From: Podocnemis expansa
Lineage: Eukaryota > Chordata > Testudines > Podocnemididae
Direction of reading: 5' to 3'
Length of the DNA: 64,000 bases
NCBI GenBank assembly: GCA_007922195.1
Contig: ML681964.1
Coordinates: 1 to 64,000 of the forward strand
The first letter of the stretch is position 1, and the number at the start of each line of letters is the position of its first letter. A model generated the notes under the pieces. That model made no database searches. It saw nothing but the letters and a program-made list of their open reading frames with translations, and had not been told where the DNA came from. Position numbers and translations under genes: made by a program. Below are positions 22,274-32,748 of the stretch, piece after piece.

Positions 22274-22800
22274 ATCTAGCCTGTTCTTAAAAACCTCCAA
22301 TGACTCAGGGATTCCATGATCTCCCTAGGTAACTGTACTTAACATTCATAGTTAGAATGTTTTTCCTAATAGCCAACCTAAATATCTCTTGCTGCAAATT
22401 AAATGGATTAGTTTAATCCTATCCTCAGGGGACATGGAGAACAATTGATTGATGTCCTTTTTATAACAGCCCTAACATATCTGAAGACTTATGAAGCCTC
22501 AGCCTTCTCTTCTCTTAACTTTCCTTGTAGGTCATGTTTTCTATAGCTCTTATTTTCATTGCTTTCTTCTGGACTATCTCCAATTTGTTCATCTCTTGGC
22601 ACACAAAATTGGACAGAGCATTCCAACTGAGGCCTGACCAGAACTGAATAGTGCAGGACAATTATCTGTCTTACCCACAACATACCCCTCAGAAAGACAT
22701 CTGCCTTTTTCATAAGAGAGTATGCAATAACTGGAAAAGGTACAAGGAGTCTTCCTCCCCACCCCATCCCTGCACAGAGGACCACTACAGTCTGAATAGA

Positions 22801-23149
22801 GCATAGCTCACTGATAGTGCCAGTGGTGTCACTAGCCTCTCAGTAAAAGGGATGATGCCAAGGTGGAGACATGGCCCCATTCTCACATTACAGAAGCTAG
22901 CAGAGCTGTCCTAGCATGGAGGAAACTGACTATTGTTCCTTTTCAAAAGGTTATGAAGCTGCTATTCTAACAGGGTTAAAGTACAGAGCTGCTATTCTTG
23001 AAACCTCTGGAGAAATTCTGGTTGAGTCAACTACAAGAGTTTCTCCTGCAGCACAATCACCACAACACTTCCAGTTCTGAAGCCTTATTCTAAAGTAGGA
23101 CAGCAGCAGCCATGAGCCAAATAGCAGAGTCATGTACTGTGGGTAGGTC
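22801..23149. other. No recognised feature
   Basis: No gene or repeat recognised. Confidence 0.4.
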
Positions 23150-24110
23150 TTAAAATTGCTTGTGTGTCTGATGAAGTTGAACCATCATGTGCCAGAAATG
23201 CCCCCGCACCTTATACATTGGACAAACAGTACACACCCTGCTCAAAAGAATAAATGGGCACAAAACTGACATCAGAAATCACAACACACAAAAACCAGTT
23301 GCTGAGCATTTCCATCTTTCCAATCACTCTATGGACGACTTGTTAATGACTGCTCAAGAAAGTCACATCCCCTACATGGAGCTTCTCCACAAGTGTCTGC
23401 TAATATGCTCCCCCTACTATCTCAGGGTCCTTCATGGGCCTTCTGACTCTGTAGGACTCTCCCAGCCATCTGCGGCTGCCCTCCCCTTTGCCCTTTGTAG
23501 AAGCTCCAGGTGCATGCCTTTAAGCTCTATTGGGTAGCAAGTAATTCCTGCTCCCTTTTCTTCAGGGGCTAGTTACTTTGAGTGGGGTCCATGATGGTAC
23601 AGAAGTACCTAAACCAAAGACTTAGATTGCATGTCCCAAGTTTAGTTGCTTAAGTCCCAGTTCTGGCTCCACTGTGATCCACAAAACTCCCCTTCTTCCC
23701 AAAGGGGGTAGGCACATAAACTCACTCTGCATAAGTTTTCAGAGTGAAAGTTCTTTAGGTTGTCTAGGTGTCTGCCTCTGGGTATGCACACTGCTGCTGT
23801 GCTCTTGGCATCAGTCTTCTCAAGGTGATCACCCTTCTCAACTCTCAGTTGCAGCTCTGGGTCTCCCTCTTACACACTGTTTTTGTTCCACATTGTTTGA
23901 ATCAAAAGAAGTTACTTAATCTGCTGACTTTCTTTTCTTTGCATTTATCTAGTCCTTTCCATGCTGTTGTTTCCATTTCATGTGTCTGACAAAGTGGGAT
24001 TTTCTCCCATGAAATCTCATGTGACAAATACACTTGTTAGTCTTTAAAAGTGCCACAAGGCTCCTTATTTGTTTTGTTGAACTAGGTTAACATAGATACC
24101 CCTTTGGAAC
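23150..24110 (+). mobile_element. Penelope-like element copy with GIY-YIG relic and tail
   Basis: The coding relic at 23187-23350 is followed, after about 580 bp of less clear sequence, by the forward tail (23940-24110): CTGACAAAGTGGGATTTTCT, CATGAAATCTCATG, ACTTGTTAGTCTTTAAAAG and TGCCACAAGGCTCC. Coding relic and tail are on the same strand and in the expected order. Part of the middle may be foreign sequence. Confidence 0.72.
23187..23350 (+). pseudogene. Penelope-like GIY-YIG endonuclease fragment
   Basis: The frame contains MCQKCPRTLYIGQT, then LLKRINGHKTDIRNH and KPVAEHFHLSNHSMDDL. It retains the paired cysteines, an intact YIG, the arginine and the glutamate expected of a Penelope-like GIY-YIG domain. 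It is better preserved than the copy at 903-1277 (YIG versus YIR, QKC versus QKW). The reverse-transcriptase domain and the upstream linker are missing, and past about 23350 the translation stops resembling the family although the frame stays open to 23537. Confidence 0.82.
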
Positions 24111-24589
24111 TTGCAATTCTAAAGACAGCTTAGGCACCTGAAAATTCTGGGAGGTTTTTGCAGATAACTTAGAAACCAATTGACAGGAGCACTGTATCTA
24201 ATTCCTATATAAATAAAGAACATTAAATTGATGTTAGACCCATTCACCTCTAGTACTAATATGTTCTGACATCTCATGTCAAGTCACTAGTGGGATGCTC
24301 CTTAAGTTTAAAATTTTAATGTATATTCTTACTTTGTTACAGACTCTTGAATACAATCATTGTTAACAATGGTAGAAAAATTTAGATTACTTTCTGTCAA
24401 CTAGGCTACTTACTTTCTGCAATTCACCAAGCATGGAATAGATCATTTAATTTTTGGAAGCATCCTACTATGGTAAGGCCCTGTGAGCTTATACTGCAGC
24501 TGCCTGGAATTAAAGGAGGTGTTATCCTACTACAAATAATAGATTAGAAACTGACTTTAGACAGGAATTAAACTGACACTTTCAGGTCA
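24111..24589. other. No recognised feature
   Basis: No gene or repeat recognised. Confidence 0.4.
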
Positions 24590-24595
24590 CTTTCA

Positions 24596-24919
24596 CAGTA
24601 TTGCCAACCCAAAATGTTCAAAAATCATGAGTCAGACTCACCAAAAATCATACGGGTGGCTTAAAAGTCATGAGGTTATGTAAAAATAATAGAGTTGGTG
24701 TTCTTTTTACTTGCCTTCTGCTTTTCGAGCCTTTAGGTGCACGAGGGTCACATTTTGAAGCTTTCTTCATAACCAGGAGGGCTAGAATCTTACTTTGCCT
24801 TTAGGAACGAAGGCTGAAATAATCATATATCCACATGACTCCAGGACTTGGAGCTTTAAGGAAAATAAAAATCATTATAAGACTCATGACAAAATCATGT
24901 GAGTTGGTTGGCAATGCTG
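24596..24919. mobile_element. Non-autonomous DNA element (CAGTATTGCCAAC / GTTGGCAATGCTG)
   Basis: Inverted ends of 13 bp or more bound a 324-bp element rich in AAAAATCATGAG and CTCATGACAAAATCATG motifs. The flanks share CTTTCA (24590-24595 and 24920-24925), a 6-bp duplication. Superfamily not assigned. Confidence 0.75.
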
Positions 24920-24925
24920 CTTTCA

Positions 24926-25261
24926 TGTTTGTTTAATGGTTAGCTACTTTCCAGAAGGCTCTTCAAAACAACACTTCGGAGACTGAGTTGCAGCTCTTAT
25001 AGGAGAATACTTAAAACCAAACAGTATGAAAATCCCACATTTTAGAGCAGAGAAAACATTAAGTCCTCTGAAACATATCAGGGCCACTGCAAGCAGGAAA
25101 GGAAAATAAACAGGCACAGCAGCTCTGGGTAGCAGTTCCTCTTGAAAAAAAATGGAAGGTCAGATCTTCTAGTTCTGGTCCTTTATCCGGTAAAACTTCT
25201 ATTACCATCATCAGTGTGTCCACTCACATCTCTCTCTTTTCTGAATGTAAGTTACCTTTGG
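24926..25261. other. No recognised feature
   Basis: No gene or repeat recognised. Confidence 0.4.
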
Positions 25262-25590
25262 CTCAGATCCAAAGGGGCAGCCATGTTAGTCCAGTTCAGT
25301 AAAACAAACAAACAAACAAACAAACAAGGAGTCCTGTGGCACTTAAAGACTAAGAAATATATTTATTGAATGAGCTTTAGCAGGAACAGTGCTAGCGTTT
25401 CTGGTGCCCCCCTGCAAGCGCATCAGATACTGGTGCAAACGAGTGACATCATAGCGCAGAGCAACAGCGTGCTCCCCACTTTGGCTCCCCTCAAACATCA
25501 GTGTCCCCCTGCAATGCTTACTGGGCTTACTGCGTTGCACCAGCCCTGAGCTTTAGTGGGAGAAATTTTCTTCTGAGTCCCCTGTGTTCT
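25262..25590 (-). mobile_element. Penelope-like tail interrupted by a hAT element
   Basis: Minus-strand tail: GGGGCAGCCATGTTAGTCCA, (CAAA)n, GGAGTCCTGTGGCACTTAAA, then TGAGCTTTAG. After the 168-bp insertion it resumes with AGCTTTAGTGGGAGAAAT. The (CAAA)n run at 25300-25326 is expanded relative to other copies. Confidence 0.85.
25381..25548. mobile_element. Short hAT-like element in a Penelope tail
   Basis: Perfect 8-bp duplication AGCTTTAG (25373-25380 and 25549-25556). Ends CAGGAACAGTGC and GCACCAGCCCTG are imperfect inverted repeats. Removing it restores the GAGCTTT-GTGGGAG text of the tail. Confidence 0.9.
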
Positions 25591-25950
25591 TTCAACACCC
25601 TCAACAGAGGAATTCTTGTGTACAGGCTTATCTAAGGACTTTCAGACCCTTACACTAATCACCAGCCCTTTCTTATCCTAATCACCTCACCTCTGTTCAT
25701 AAACCAAACACTGACTACTCACTCCTGGGCCGCCCCTCTCCTCTACCCTGCAGAACTTCACATTTCACATTCAGGTTGCCTGGGGCTAGGACACAGGCTA
25801 TGATCAGACCTCATACAAAACTCAGGGGGGCCTCCTCTCCCCCATCCCCATGGCCCGCCTGGGCCTGATCCATTAGGCATGCTCATAGTTATCTACCAAA
25901 ATAGCTCCCATTCAAAATCTGGTCAGAAGGGAAAGTGCTGACATTGCCCA
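25591..25950. other. No recognised feature
   Basis: No gene or repeat recognised; a C-rich patch lies near 25725-25860. Confidence 0.4.
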
Positions 25951-25954
25951 CCTT

Positions 25955-26175
25955 ATAGGTTTTAGCCTAGTGGCTAAAGCAGTCTCCTGAGATGTGGGAA
26001 ACCTAGGTTTAATGCCCCCCACTCTTTCATTGAGCTATGGGATAATTAGATATGTTTTTCCCTTAATCTCTCCTGTTGAAAATATTATGTTCTATATAAA
26101 TGAAGAAAGAATGACTGGACCCAGGTCTCTCACCTCCCAGGTAGGTGCCCTAACCATTGGACTACAGAGCCATTC
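25955..26175. repeat. tRNA-like SINE with two inverted tRNA-like heads
   Basis: The left unit (25955-26020, plus strand) has an A-box-like TAGCCTAGTGG and B-box-like GGTTTAATGCC. The right unit (about 26110-26170, minus strand) has TAGTCCAATGG and GGGTCCAGTC. The two heads point toward each other across an AT-rich middle. Neither folds as an intact tRNA with an acceptor stem, so these are SINE relics and not tRNA genes. Confidence 0.65.
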
Positions 26176-26235
26176 ATTCATTTAGTCTCAGGCCAATAAA
26201 TATTTAAATATTTATCCACACTGGAACACTCATTG

Positions 26236-26532
26236 GGCAAGAGAGTGAGCCCTAATCTACATTGAGGGCACTTTTCGATGGCAGTCAACAGGCATTTATG
26301 CAAGGCATGTAAAATGCCTTGCATAAATGCCAGGAGCATCCTAAGCTGCCAGGACACACTCAGGAAAGCCGACAGCAAATGCCTTGTGGTTGACTTCCCC
26401 TACATCTCCTGGGGGCCAGGACTTCTGGCGCTGACTTTTGGGAGTGAAGCAGTGAGTACATACTCATTGTTAATTATGCCCAGAATGCTGGGCTGATGGC
26501 AGCAATTTTGCCACCGTCAGTATAGACGTACC
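26236..26532. mobile_element. Palindromic DNA element with an 18-bp hairpin
   Basis: The ends GCCCTAATCTACATTGAGG and CAGTATAGACGTACCC resemble inverted GGGTACGTCTA-type termini. The hairpin at 26291-26331 lies near the left end. The motifs GTTGACT and GCAAGGNAT recur in the element at 59217. Target duplication not clear. Confidence 0.6.
26291..26331. repeat. Perfect 18-bp hairpin
   Basis: GGCATTTATGCAAGGCAT (26291-26308) and its exact reverse complement (26314-26331) are separated by GTAAA. Confidence 0.95.
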
Positions 26533-26536
26533 CTAA

Positions 26537-28947
26537 AAGAGAAAGGAAGCACATGGAAGATTGACTCTGTAATCCAGTGGTGAGGCACTCATCAAGAAGA
26601 CAATAGATTTGGTCTCTCTGCTGCAATGATTCCTTCCGGGATATTTTATTATTCAGAATGCAGCAACTTCAATATGAAAGATTGAAGATATTCATGGTAC
26701 CTGTAAAGGCCATGATGCTCAGGGCTACAATGTCAAAGTCCCTTCATAGTTTCCCACCTGTTATGACAAAAAGTAAAACTAAAAGACGGTCTGCTCTCAG
26801 ATGTTTTATTTGTGATTCTAGATAAATAGTAAGAAGATAGCCCCAAAACACCCAGATAACTCACAGTCTCCTCAACAGAGGTTCTATTTTGAGACATGCA
26901 AGGTAATATAACAAATATTTTGTCATGCTGTTTCTAATTTCATATTGTTATAATATCAGTAAGTTTGGTCCCATGTTACTTTTTAAATTGTCCTTACCTG
27001 GGACAACTGCAACACCTTGGATGGTATTTAAACTAAATAATTTGTTTAGGATGCAATATATTTTTCACTGTATTTACAGTTGGTTTATATTTTACTCAGC
27101 TCAGACTATTAAACTAGACTTGCCAATGCCACTTTCTGCTCTTCTGCATCAGAAAAAGCTGGTTGGTTTGTTTAGTTTCTAGTATCAACTGATTGGTCCT
27201 TTGCATTGAAATAAAAAATAATCATGTGACCTTTGTTTTACAAACCTTAAATGTTTGATTTTCTGGTGTTCCTTCAGTGTGTGCAAAACACAGAAGAAAT
27301 GCTGCAACCAGCTAACTCTGTGATTAGAAAATTGTGTTCCATTTATATCTATGTCATATTGTAGGTTTTGAAATATTATTTCTGTCTGATATACCAAAAG
27401 TGCCCATTTAACAGTTCTTTATCTGCACTGTCCTGCATCTCTTGTACTTTACTGTTCAGGGCACTACAATTTTGTTTGTGGAAGTCAAAGGCTAATATGT
27501 CTTATTGAAGCATCACTGGGAGCAAGATTCAGCCAATAAAGAAATTAATTTACAAGGCATCCACTAGAAAAGGCCTTGTACTTTTCTATATATTTGTGTT
27601 TTGGTTTGATGTGCAGAAAATGTATTCTGTTAGTAAGTAGGCCTGCTTGCTTAATAGGGTATTCAGTGAAAAGGACTCCCATGAAAGCAGCTATTATGAT
27701 GCATTAGTATTTCCCATTATACCATTACAGTTAGATCTATGTGCAATTCCCCAACCACTGTGCTGGAAATTTACCTCAGCTTGTCCAATTTTTGAAGTTT
27801 ACCTACCATAAAATATGCTAAGTTAGCAACTGAAGACATCTGCCTTCTGTATGTTTATTTGGGTGTCATTCTCTCACCAGAACACACAGACTAGAGCCTG
27901 CAGTGGTCTCATCAGCATAGCCAGAGTCAGAAGAACTACACCTGGTGGGAAACTGGACCACATATACCCCCATCTCTTTCCCACCACGCAGTACAGAAGT
28001 CCTAATCTCATGTCTCCCTTTCCCACAAGGACTCCAGATCCCTTCTGCCTTCTTCTTTAACATATTGCAGATCTCATGTCACTAACTGGGCCTATACCAG
28101 GAGTTGGCAACCCAAAGATAAGAGCCATTTTTAAAAATTCCTTTGATAACCAAGTGTTTTGAGAGCTGCAGTGTAACAAAGAGGGGGTTAAGGGGTGGCT
28201 TGACTGCAGTCTGTATACATACTTAAATGGGGAATAACTGTGTATTAATTGGCTCTTCAGTCTAGCAGACAAACATATAACATGAATGATCCCATGGTTG
28301 GAAGCTGAAGCCAGACAAATTTGACTGGAAATAAGGCTGTGACATTCCTCTCCCAGGATCTGGACTGGTGTGCTGCTGTGACCCCCTAATCTCCACTCCT
28401 GATCCCAAACTTACCCTGCTATTCCAGGTGACCACTCATTCCTGAGTCAGTCCACAGTAGCCTCAGACATGTTATTGGTCCCAGGTAGTGGGTGTGTGCC
28501 CTCTTGCCACGCATGGGATGGTCCCCCCACGAGCACCTCCAGCCCCCAGATACCAGACCAGGAACTTCAGTCCTGCAGGGATTGATACCCCACCACAATC
28601 ACTGTAGACTCATTGACACTTGTTCATATCAATGAAATGGATATGCCCATCCTCACTCATAAGTTCACACAGCTTTAGATGAAACAAACACTAGTTTATT
28701 TATTAGAATATGATGTTAAGTAAGTATATAGCAAATCAATATACAGTCATTTAATAGAGTAGTCAGGATTTACCACAAGCAAATTTAACACAATTCCAGG
28801 ATTATGCTTTAGTTTATTCTCCTGATTCTTACCCAGAAGATTGCCAGCTGCTGATGTTCAGCCAGTGTTGGCCCTCCTGGCCATGTGGATAGATTCAGTT
28901 TTTTGGGGTTGTTTTCAAAATGGTCTTTTTCTGTCCAAAAAACCCCT
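26537..28947. other. No recognised gene
   Basis: Mostly AT-rich unique-looking sequence. ACCAGGAGTTGGCAACCC near 28095 resembles a hAT left end (CAGGGGTTGGCAACC type) but I find no matching right end. Open frames are short and without motifs. Confidence 0.4.
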
Positions 28948-28955
28948 CTCACAGG

Positions 28956-29233
28956 TAGAGCCCTGCATAGATACAAATCTGTGGATCCATATCTGATCTG
29001 CATCTGCAAGAAATGGTCCGTGGATATCCGTGTTGTATCCATGGATGTGGATATAATGTAGATATCCACAGATATCCACATATTTGCAGGGCTCTACCTC
29101 TGTGAAGATAAAAATATGTGGATCTGTATCTGATCTGCATCCACAAGAAATGGTCTGTGGAGATCCGTGTTGTATCCGTGGATGCGGATATAATGCGGAT
29201 ATCTGTGGATATGCACATATTTGCAGGGCTCTA
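28956..29233. mobile_element. hAT-like element, internally dimeric
   Basis: Outer ends TAGAGCCCTGCA and TGCAGGGCTCTA are flanked by CTCACAGG (28948-28955) and CTCATAGG (29234-29241), 7 of 8. 28956-29096 is a complete end-to-end unit of 141 bp. 29097-29233 is a second, 137-bp copy of the same unit with a diverged left end. Both halves contain GGATAT/ATATCC palindromic text. Confidence 0.88.
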
Positions 29234-29241
29234 CTCATAGG

Positions 29242-29609
29242 CTCTAAGTGTGTCCTTTTCAAATCCCTTTGCCCCTCCTTCTTCCTTGCTGATGTATAAT
29301 TCTTTTTGGCCCATCTGAGCCAAGGAACTCAATTCACATAGTCTTTGTCACACACCTCTCAAGCCTCCATGTTGATAGATAGCCCTGAGTCATGTAAAAC
29401 ACCTGGAAAAATGCTTTACCTCTGTATACATACATGATGCTGCAGGAAACCTGGTACCCTGGTAATTATGAAGAGTACATTATAAGCATTAAAAAGAAAC
29501 CGCACATGGCACATTTGGCATAAAACCACACAATTATATTGCCAAAGTAAACAGAAAAGTTGCATAGATCACACCCTAGATGCACACAGATGTGCATCCC
29601 TAGACAAAT
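29242..29609. other. No recognised feature
   Basis: No gene or repeat recognised. Confidence 0.4.
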
Positions 29610-29825
29610 GCATACCTTTTTTAACAGTGAGAGTAATCAACCACTGAACAACTTATTAAGGACTACGGTGGAGTCTCCATCACTGACAATTTTTAAAGGA
29701 AGAGTGGATGTTTTTCTAAAAGAGCAGTTCTAGGAATTATTTTGGGGTAGTTCTATGATCTGCGCTAGCCAGGAAGGCAGACTGTGATCACAACAGTCCC
29801 TTCCAAACTGGGAATCTATGACTTA
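29610..29825 (+). mobile_element. CR1 LINE 3' fragment
   Basis: Contains GTGGAGTCTCCATCACTG, TTTTTAAAGGAAGAGTGGAT and CAACAGTCCCTTCCAAACTG, the plus-strand order of a CR1 ORF2 end plus 3' untranslated tail. It ends at GGGAATCTATGACTTA. Confidence 0.72.
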
Positions 29826-30842
29826 GTGAGCACACAACAATACTTTGAAACTACTCCAGATTTTCATTCTGCTTTGATGGGAGTTTCACTGCATCAAATC
29901 AGCATGAGCAGATTTTACTGATTAGTTGAATACAGCTGGATTTTTTTGTGCTGAGTACTTACAGTATGAAGCTCACATATAGTGTTTACATATTCCTGCA
30001 AACAGTTATGGAAAGAGTACTAATATATATACAACACACATATATATGGTGCTCTAGGAAGAATATAATGATCATCAGAGTGATTTCTATACACATAAAA
30101 CTCTAGGTCTCATTAGAAACAAACTTAGTAAAAGAGACTGCAAAAGCTTTATGAAGCACCAAACCTCAAACACTCCCAAGCTCACTGATATCTGGATGCA
30201 GGATTTTGCTTCAGCCCATAACAAAGATATTTGCAACATTTAGATATATATTCACATGTAAGGCTCAGCTGCATTCAGATCCAGGGTTTTGTCTGAACCC
30301 AACTCCAAAGAAAGCAAAGTAAGATACATGTTTCTCACAATACAGCAACATTTAAGATTGTTTTTCTGGCAGAAAGTAGTCTAGGCCCAGTGTTCAACAG
30401 GATACAGGAAAAAAAACAAATAAATAAACAAACAAAAAGAAAACAAACAAACAAAAATTAAACCAACTAAACAAATAAACAAAAAACCTTATCTTAAAAT
30501 TTCTGCTTCAGCTGATTCAAATAACTTCCACCACTGCTGAAGCTAGCCAGTGCATTACTCATACTCTTTGCTACACAGTGTCAGTCTGCCTTTACACTCT
30601 GATAACCAAGCAGCAATTAAGAGCAGAATTTGATCCCTTTTGTCTACAGCTATGGTACATCCACTTGTAACAGAACCAGTGCAATTTCATTGAACAAGAA
30701 GGAGCAGGAGATGGGAAGACTGTCAAGAGGGTGCATGCCAGAGTACTGAATGGCATCCAGTTTCCAAAATGTTTGTGGCCATGCAGAGGCCTAAAGGGAC
30801 AGGCCAAGACCAAATGCAAATGTGGAGCCAGTGTCAATGTAT
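29826..30842. other. No recognised gene; A-rich low complexity inside
   Basis: Only the AAAC-rich block at 30408-30487 stands out. Confidence 0.4.
30408..30487. repeat. AAAC/AAAT-rich low-complexity tract
   Basis: About 80 bp of AAAC, AAAT and AAAAG units. Confidence 0.85.
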
Positions 30843-31328
30843 CAGCACTTCCCAACTTTTTTGGCTCAAGGGCCATAGATATAATTTTTACACCCATGAA
30901 GGGCCACCAGCCTCTACCAGCATGCTCCTCCCACCCCTGAAAACCACCTCACTAATCTTCCTGCTCTCTAGCTGCAGCAGAAAAACCACACATGTCCTGT
31001 GTGCTCCACATGGGTCTCTAGGCAGTGGCTCGCTTTTGCAGCCAAGAGGTTAGAAGATCAGTGCTCTGCTTCTTCTGACTCCAGCAAGGACCACAGTGCC
31101 TATGGACCTAGGCAAAGTGCTTTGCCATGCTCCCTGCTACAGCTGGGGTGTGGGGGGAGAGGGGAGCACTGATCTCCCATCCCTTTGGCTGAAGCAAAGA
31201 CCCTGCACTGGGCTTGTAGCCCTGCTGAAATTCAGGGTTCTTAGGCAGTGGGTCCCTTCTGCAGCTAGCAGGAGGGGAGTTGTAGGTCACTTCGAAAGCC
31301 CCCATGTGCGACAGGTTGGGAACCACTG
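30843..31328. mobile_element. hAT element (CAGCACTTCCCAAC / GTTGGGAACCACTG)
   Basis: Inverted ends and the subterminal TTTTTTGGCTCAAGGGCC identify it as the family of 21094-22273 in the opposite orientation. Flanks CAATGTAT and CTATAGAT agree at only 5 of 8, so the duplication has decayed or a border has shifted. Confidence 0.75.
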
Positions 31329-32109
31329 CTATAGATTCACTAGCCATCCTGTCCTGTGGACCCAGGCACTGTCATTCTGTGGCCTAGAAAATGAAATCTT
31401 AATCCAGGAATTAAGAGAAATCAGAAGAACTCCCAAACCCTCCCACAGATGCTCCCTCTCCTTCTCAGATGTTTCAGTTAGAACTCACCATCTTGTTTTA
31501 ACCTACCTCAGTGCCTCCAGGGAAATCCCAGTATCCACTGCCTGGCTGGGAATGAAATATTACCCAATTTTATACCAGGCTGACCAGCATATTCCACATA
31601 TTTTAATGCCTGCTGATTTAAAATGTGAACTGCCTGTGAACATGAGCAAAACACTTGAAGCTTTCAGTATTCCAGTAAACATTGTCCCCCTGGTTACAAT
31701 GACTTCTGAATTTGTTAATGTCATGAAGCAATCCTGCCATATCTGCAATTCAGTCTCACCCCTCTCCCTGTCCCTTGTTCTTTCATGTCATTCTTTTGCA
31801 TTAAATTGACAGGCAAGTACATCAAACTGACAAAAAGTGTCTGTTGCAACAGCACCAGTATCCCACAGCTGGCCTGGGTCAGCTGACATGGGCTTCCAGG
31901 GATTGGGCTCTGGAGTTGAAAAATCACTGCATAGATCTTCGGACTCAGGGTAGACAATTCCAGAGCTTGGACTTGCACCCAAACATAAACATCTATGTCG
32001 TGATTTTTGGCCCCAGAAGGCCAACTCAGCTGGGAAGTCCTTGAGGTGTTTTCAGGAGCTCTAATTATGCCTTACTACACCAATCCGCATCTTGATCAGC
32101 CTTGTGCAA
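31329..32109. other. No recognised gene
   Basis: An open plus-strand frame (31096-31809) enters from the hAT element and runs through here without any domain, so I do not call it a gene. Confidence 0.4.
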
Positions 32110-32170
32110 ATACATGGTCCAATTCTGACCTTTAAAAACATATTATAAGAAAACACAATGGTGGTCTTAT

Positions 32171-32740
32171 ATGTACAAAATGAGAACTGACTGCCTAGGA
32201 AGGAGTACTGCAGAAAGGGATCTGGGCATCATAATGGACCACAAGCTAAATACAAGTCAACAGTTTAACATTGTCACAAAAAAAAGCAACATCATTCTGG
32301 GATGTATTAACAAGAATATTACAAGTAAGATACAAGCAGCAAATCTTGCTGATTAGTTCTCAACTGAGTACTGTTCTAGACACCTCATTTCAAACTGGAG
32401 AAAGTCCAGAGAAGAGCAGCAAAATTGATCAAAGATTGGAATATTTGATTCATAAAAGAAGACTGAAAGAACTGGGTTTGTTTAATCTGGAAAAAAGGAG
32501 ACTGAGAGGGGACATGATAACAGTTTTCAACAACCTAAAAGGTTGTTACAAGGGGGAGGGAGAAAAATTATTCTTCTTAACCACTGATGATAGGACAAGA
32601 AGCAATGGACTTAAATTACAACAAGGGAAGTTTAGGCTGGACACAAGGAAAAAAATTCTTGACTGCCAGGGTGATTAACCACTGGAATAAGTTACTTAGC
32701 GACATTGTAGAATCTCCATCGTTAGACGTTTTTAAGAGCG
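32171..32740 (+). pseudogene. CR1 ORF2 C-terminal fragment
   Basis: Pieces in successive frames read TAERDLGIIMDHKL, ILGCINKNI, then after a frameshift LKELGLFNLEKRRLRGDMI, FNNLKGCYKGEGEKLFF, DDRTRSNGLKLQQGKFRLDT, and after another shift NHWNKLLSDIVESPSLDVFK. These are, in order, the conserved blocks at the end of CR1 ORF2 downstream of the reverse-transcriptase catalytic core. At least two frame changes and a stop around 32353 show decay. The coding end is cut by the hAT insertion at 32749. Confidence 0.9.
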
Positions 32741-32748
32741 AGTTAGAC

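Larger units (their letters stand above)
20990..22800 (-). mobile_element. CR1 LINE 3' fragment with nested hAT elements
   Basis: The plus-strand left end ATAGAATCAGAGAAATGTAG then GGCTGGAAGAGACCT is the reverse of a CR1 3' end. After the 21094-22273 hAT insertion the CR1 resumes (TTCTTAAAAACCTCCAATGA) and reaches ORF2 coding text near 22500-22700, where the minus strand reads SVLVRPQLECSVQF. That resembles the ALVRPHLEYCVQF region downstream of the CR1 reverse transcriptase. Frames are broken. Confidence 0.82.

Noticed and set aside
25955..26175. Two tRNA genes
   Set aside because: Internal boxes are degenerate and there is no acceptor stem; better explained as a SINE.
31096..31809. 237-codon plus-strand frame
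   Set aside because: It begins inside a hAT element and crosses its right end into unrelated sequence, with no family motif.
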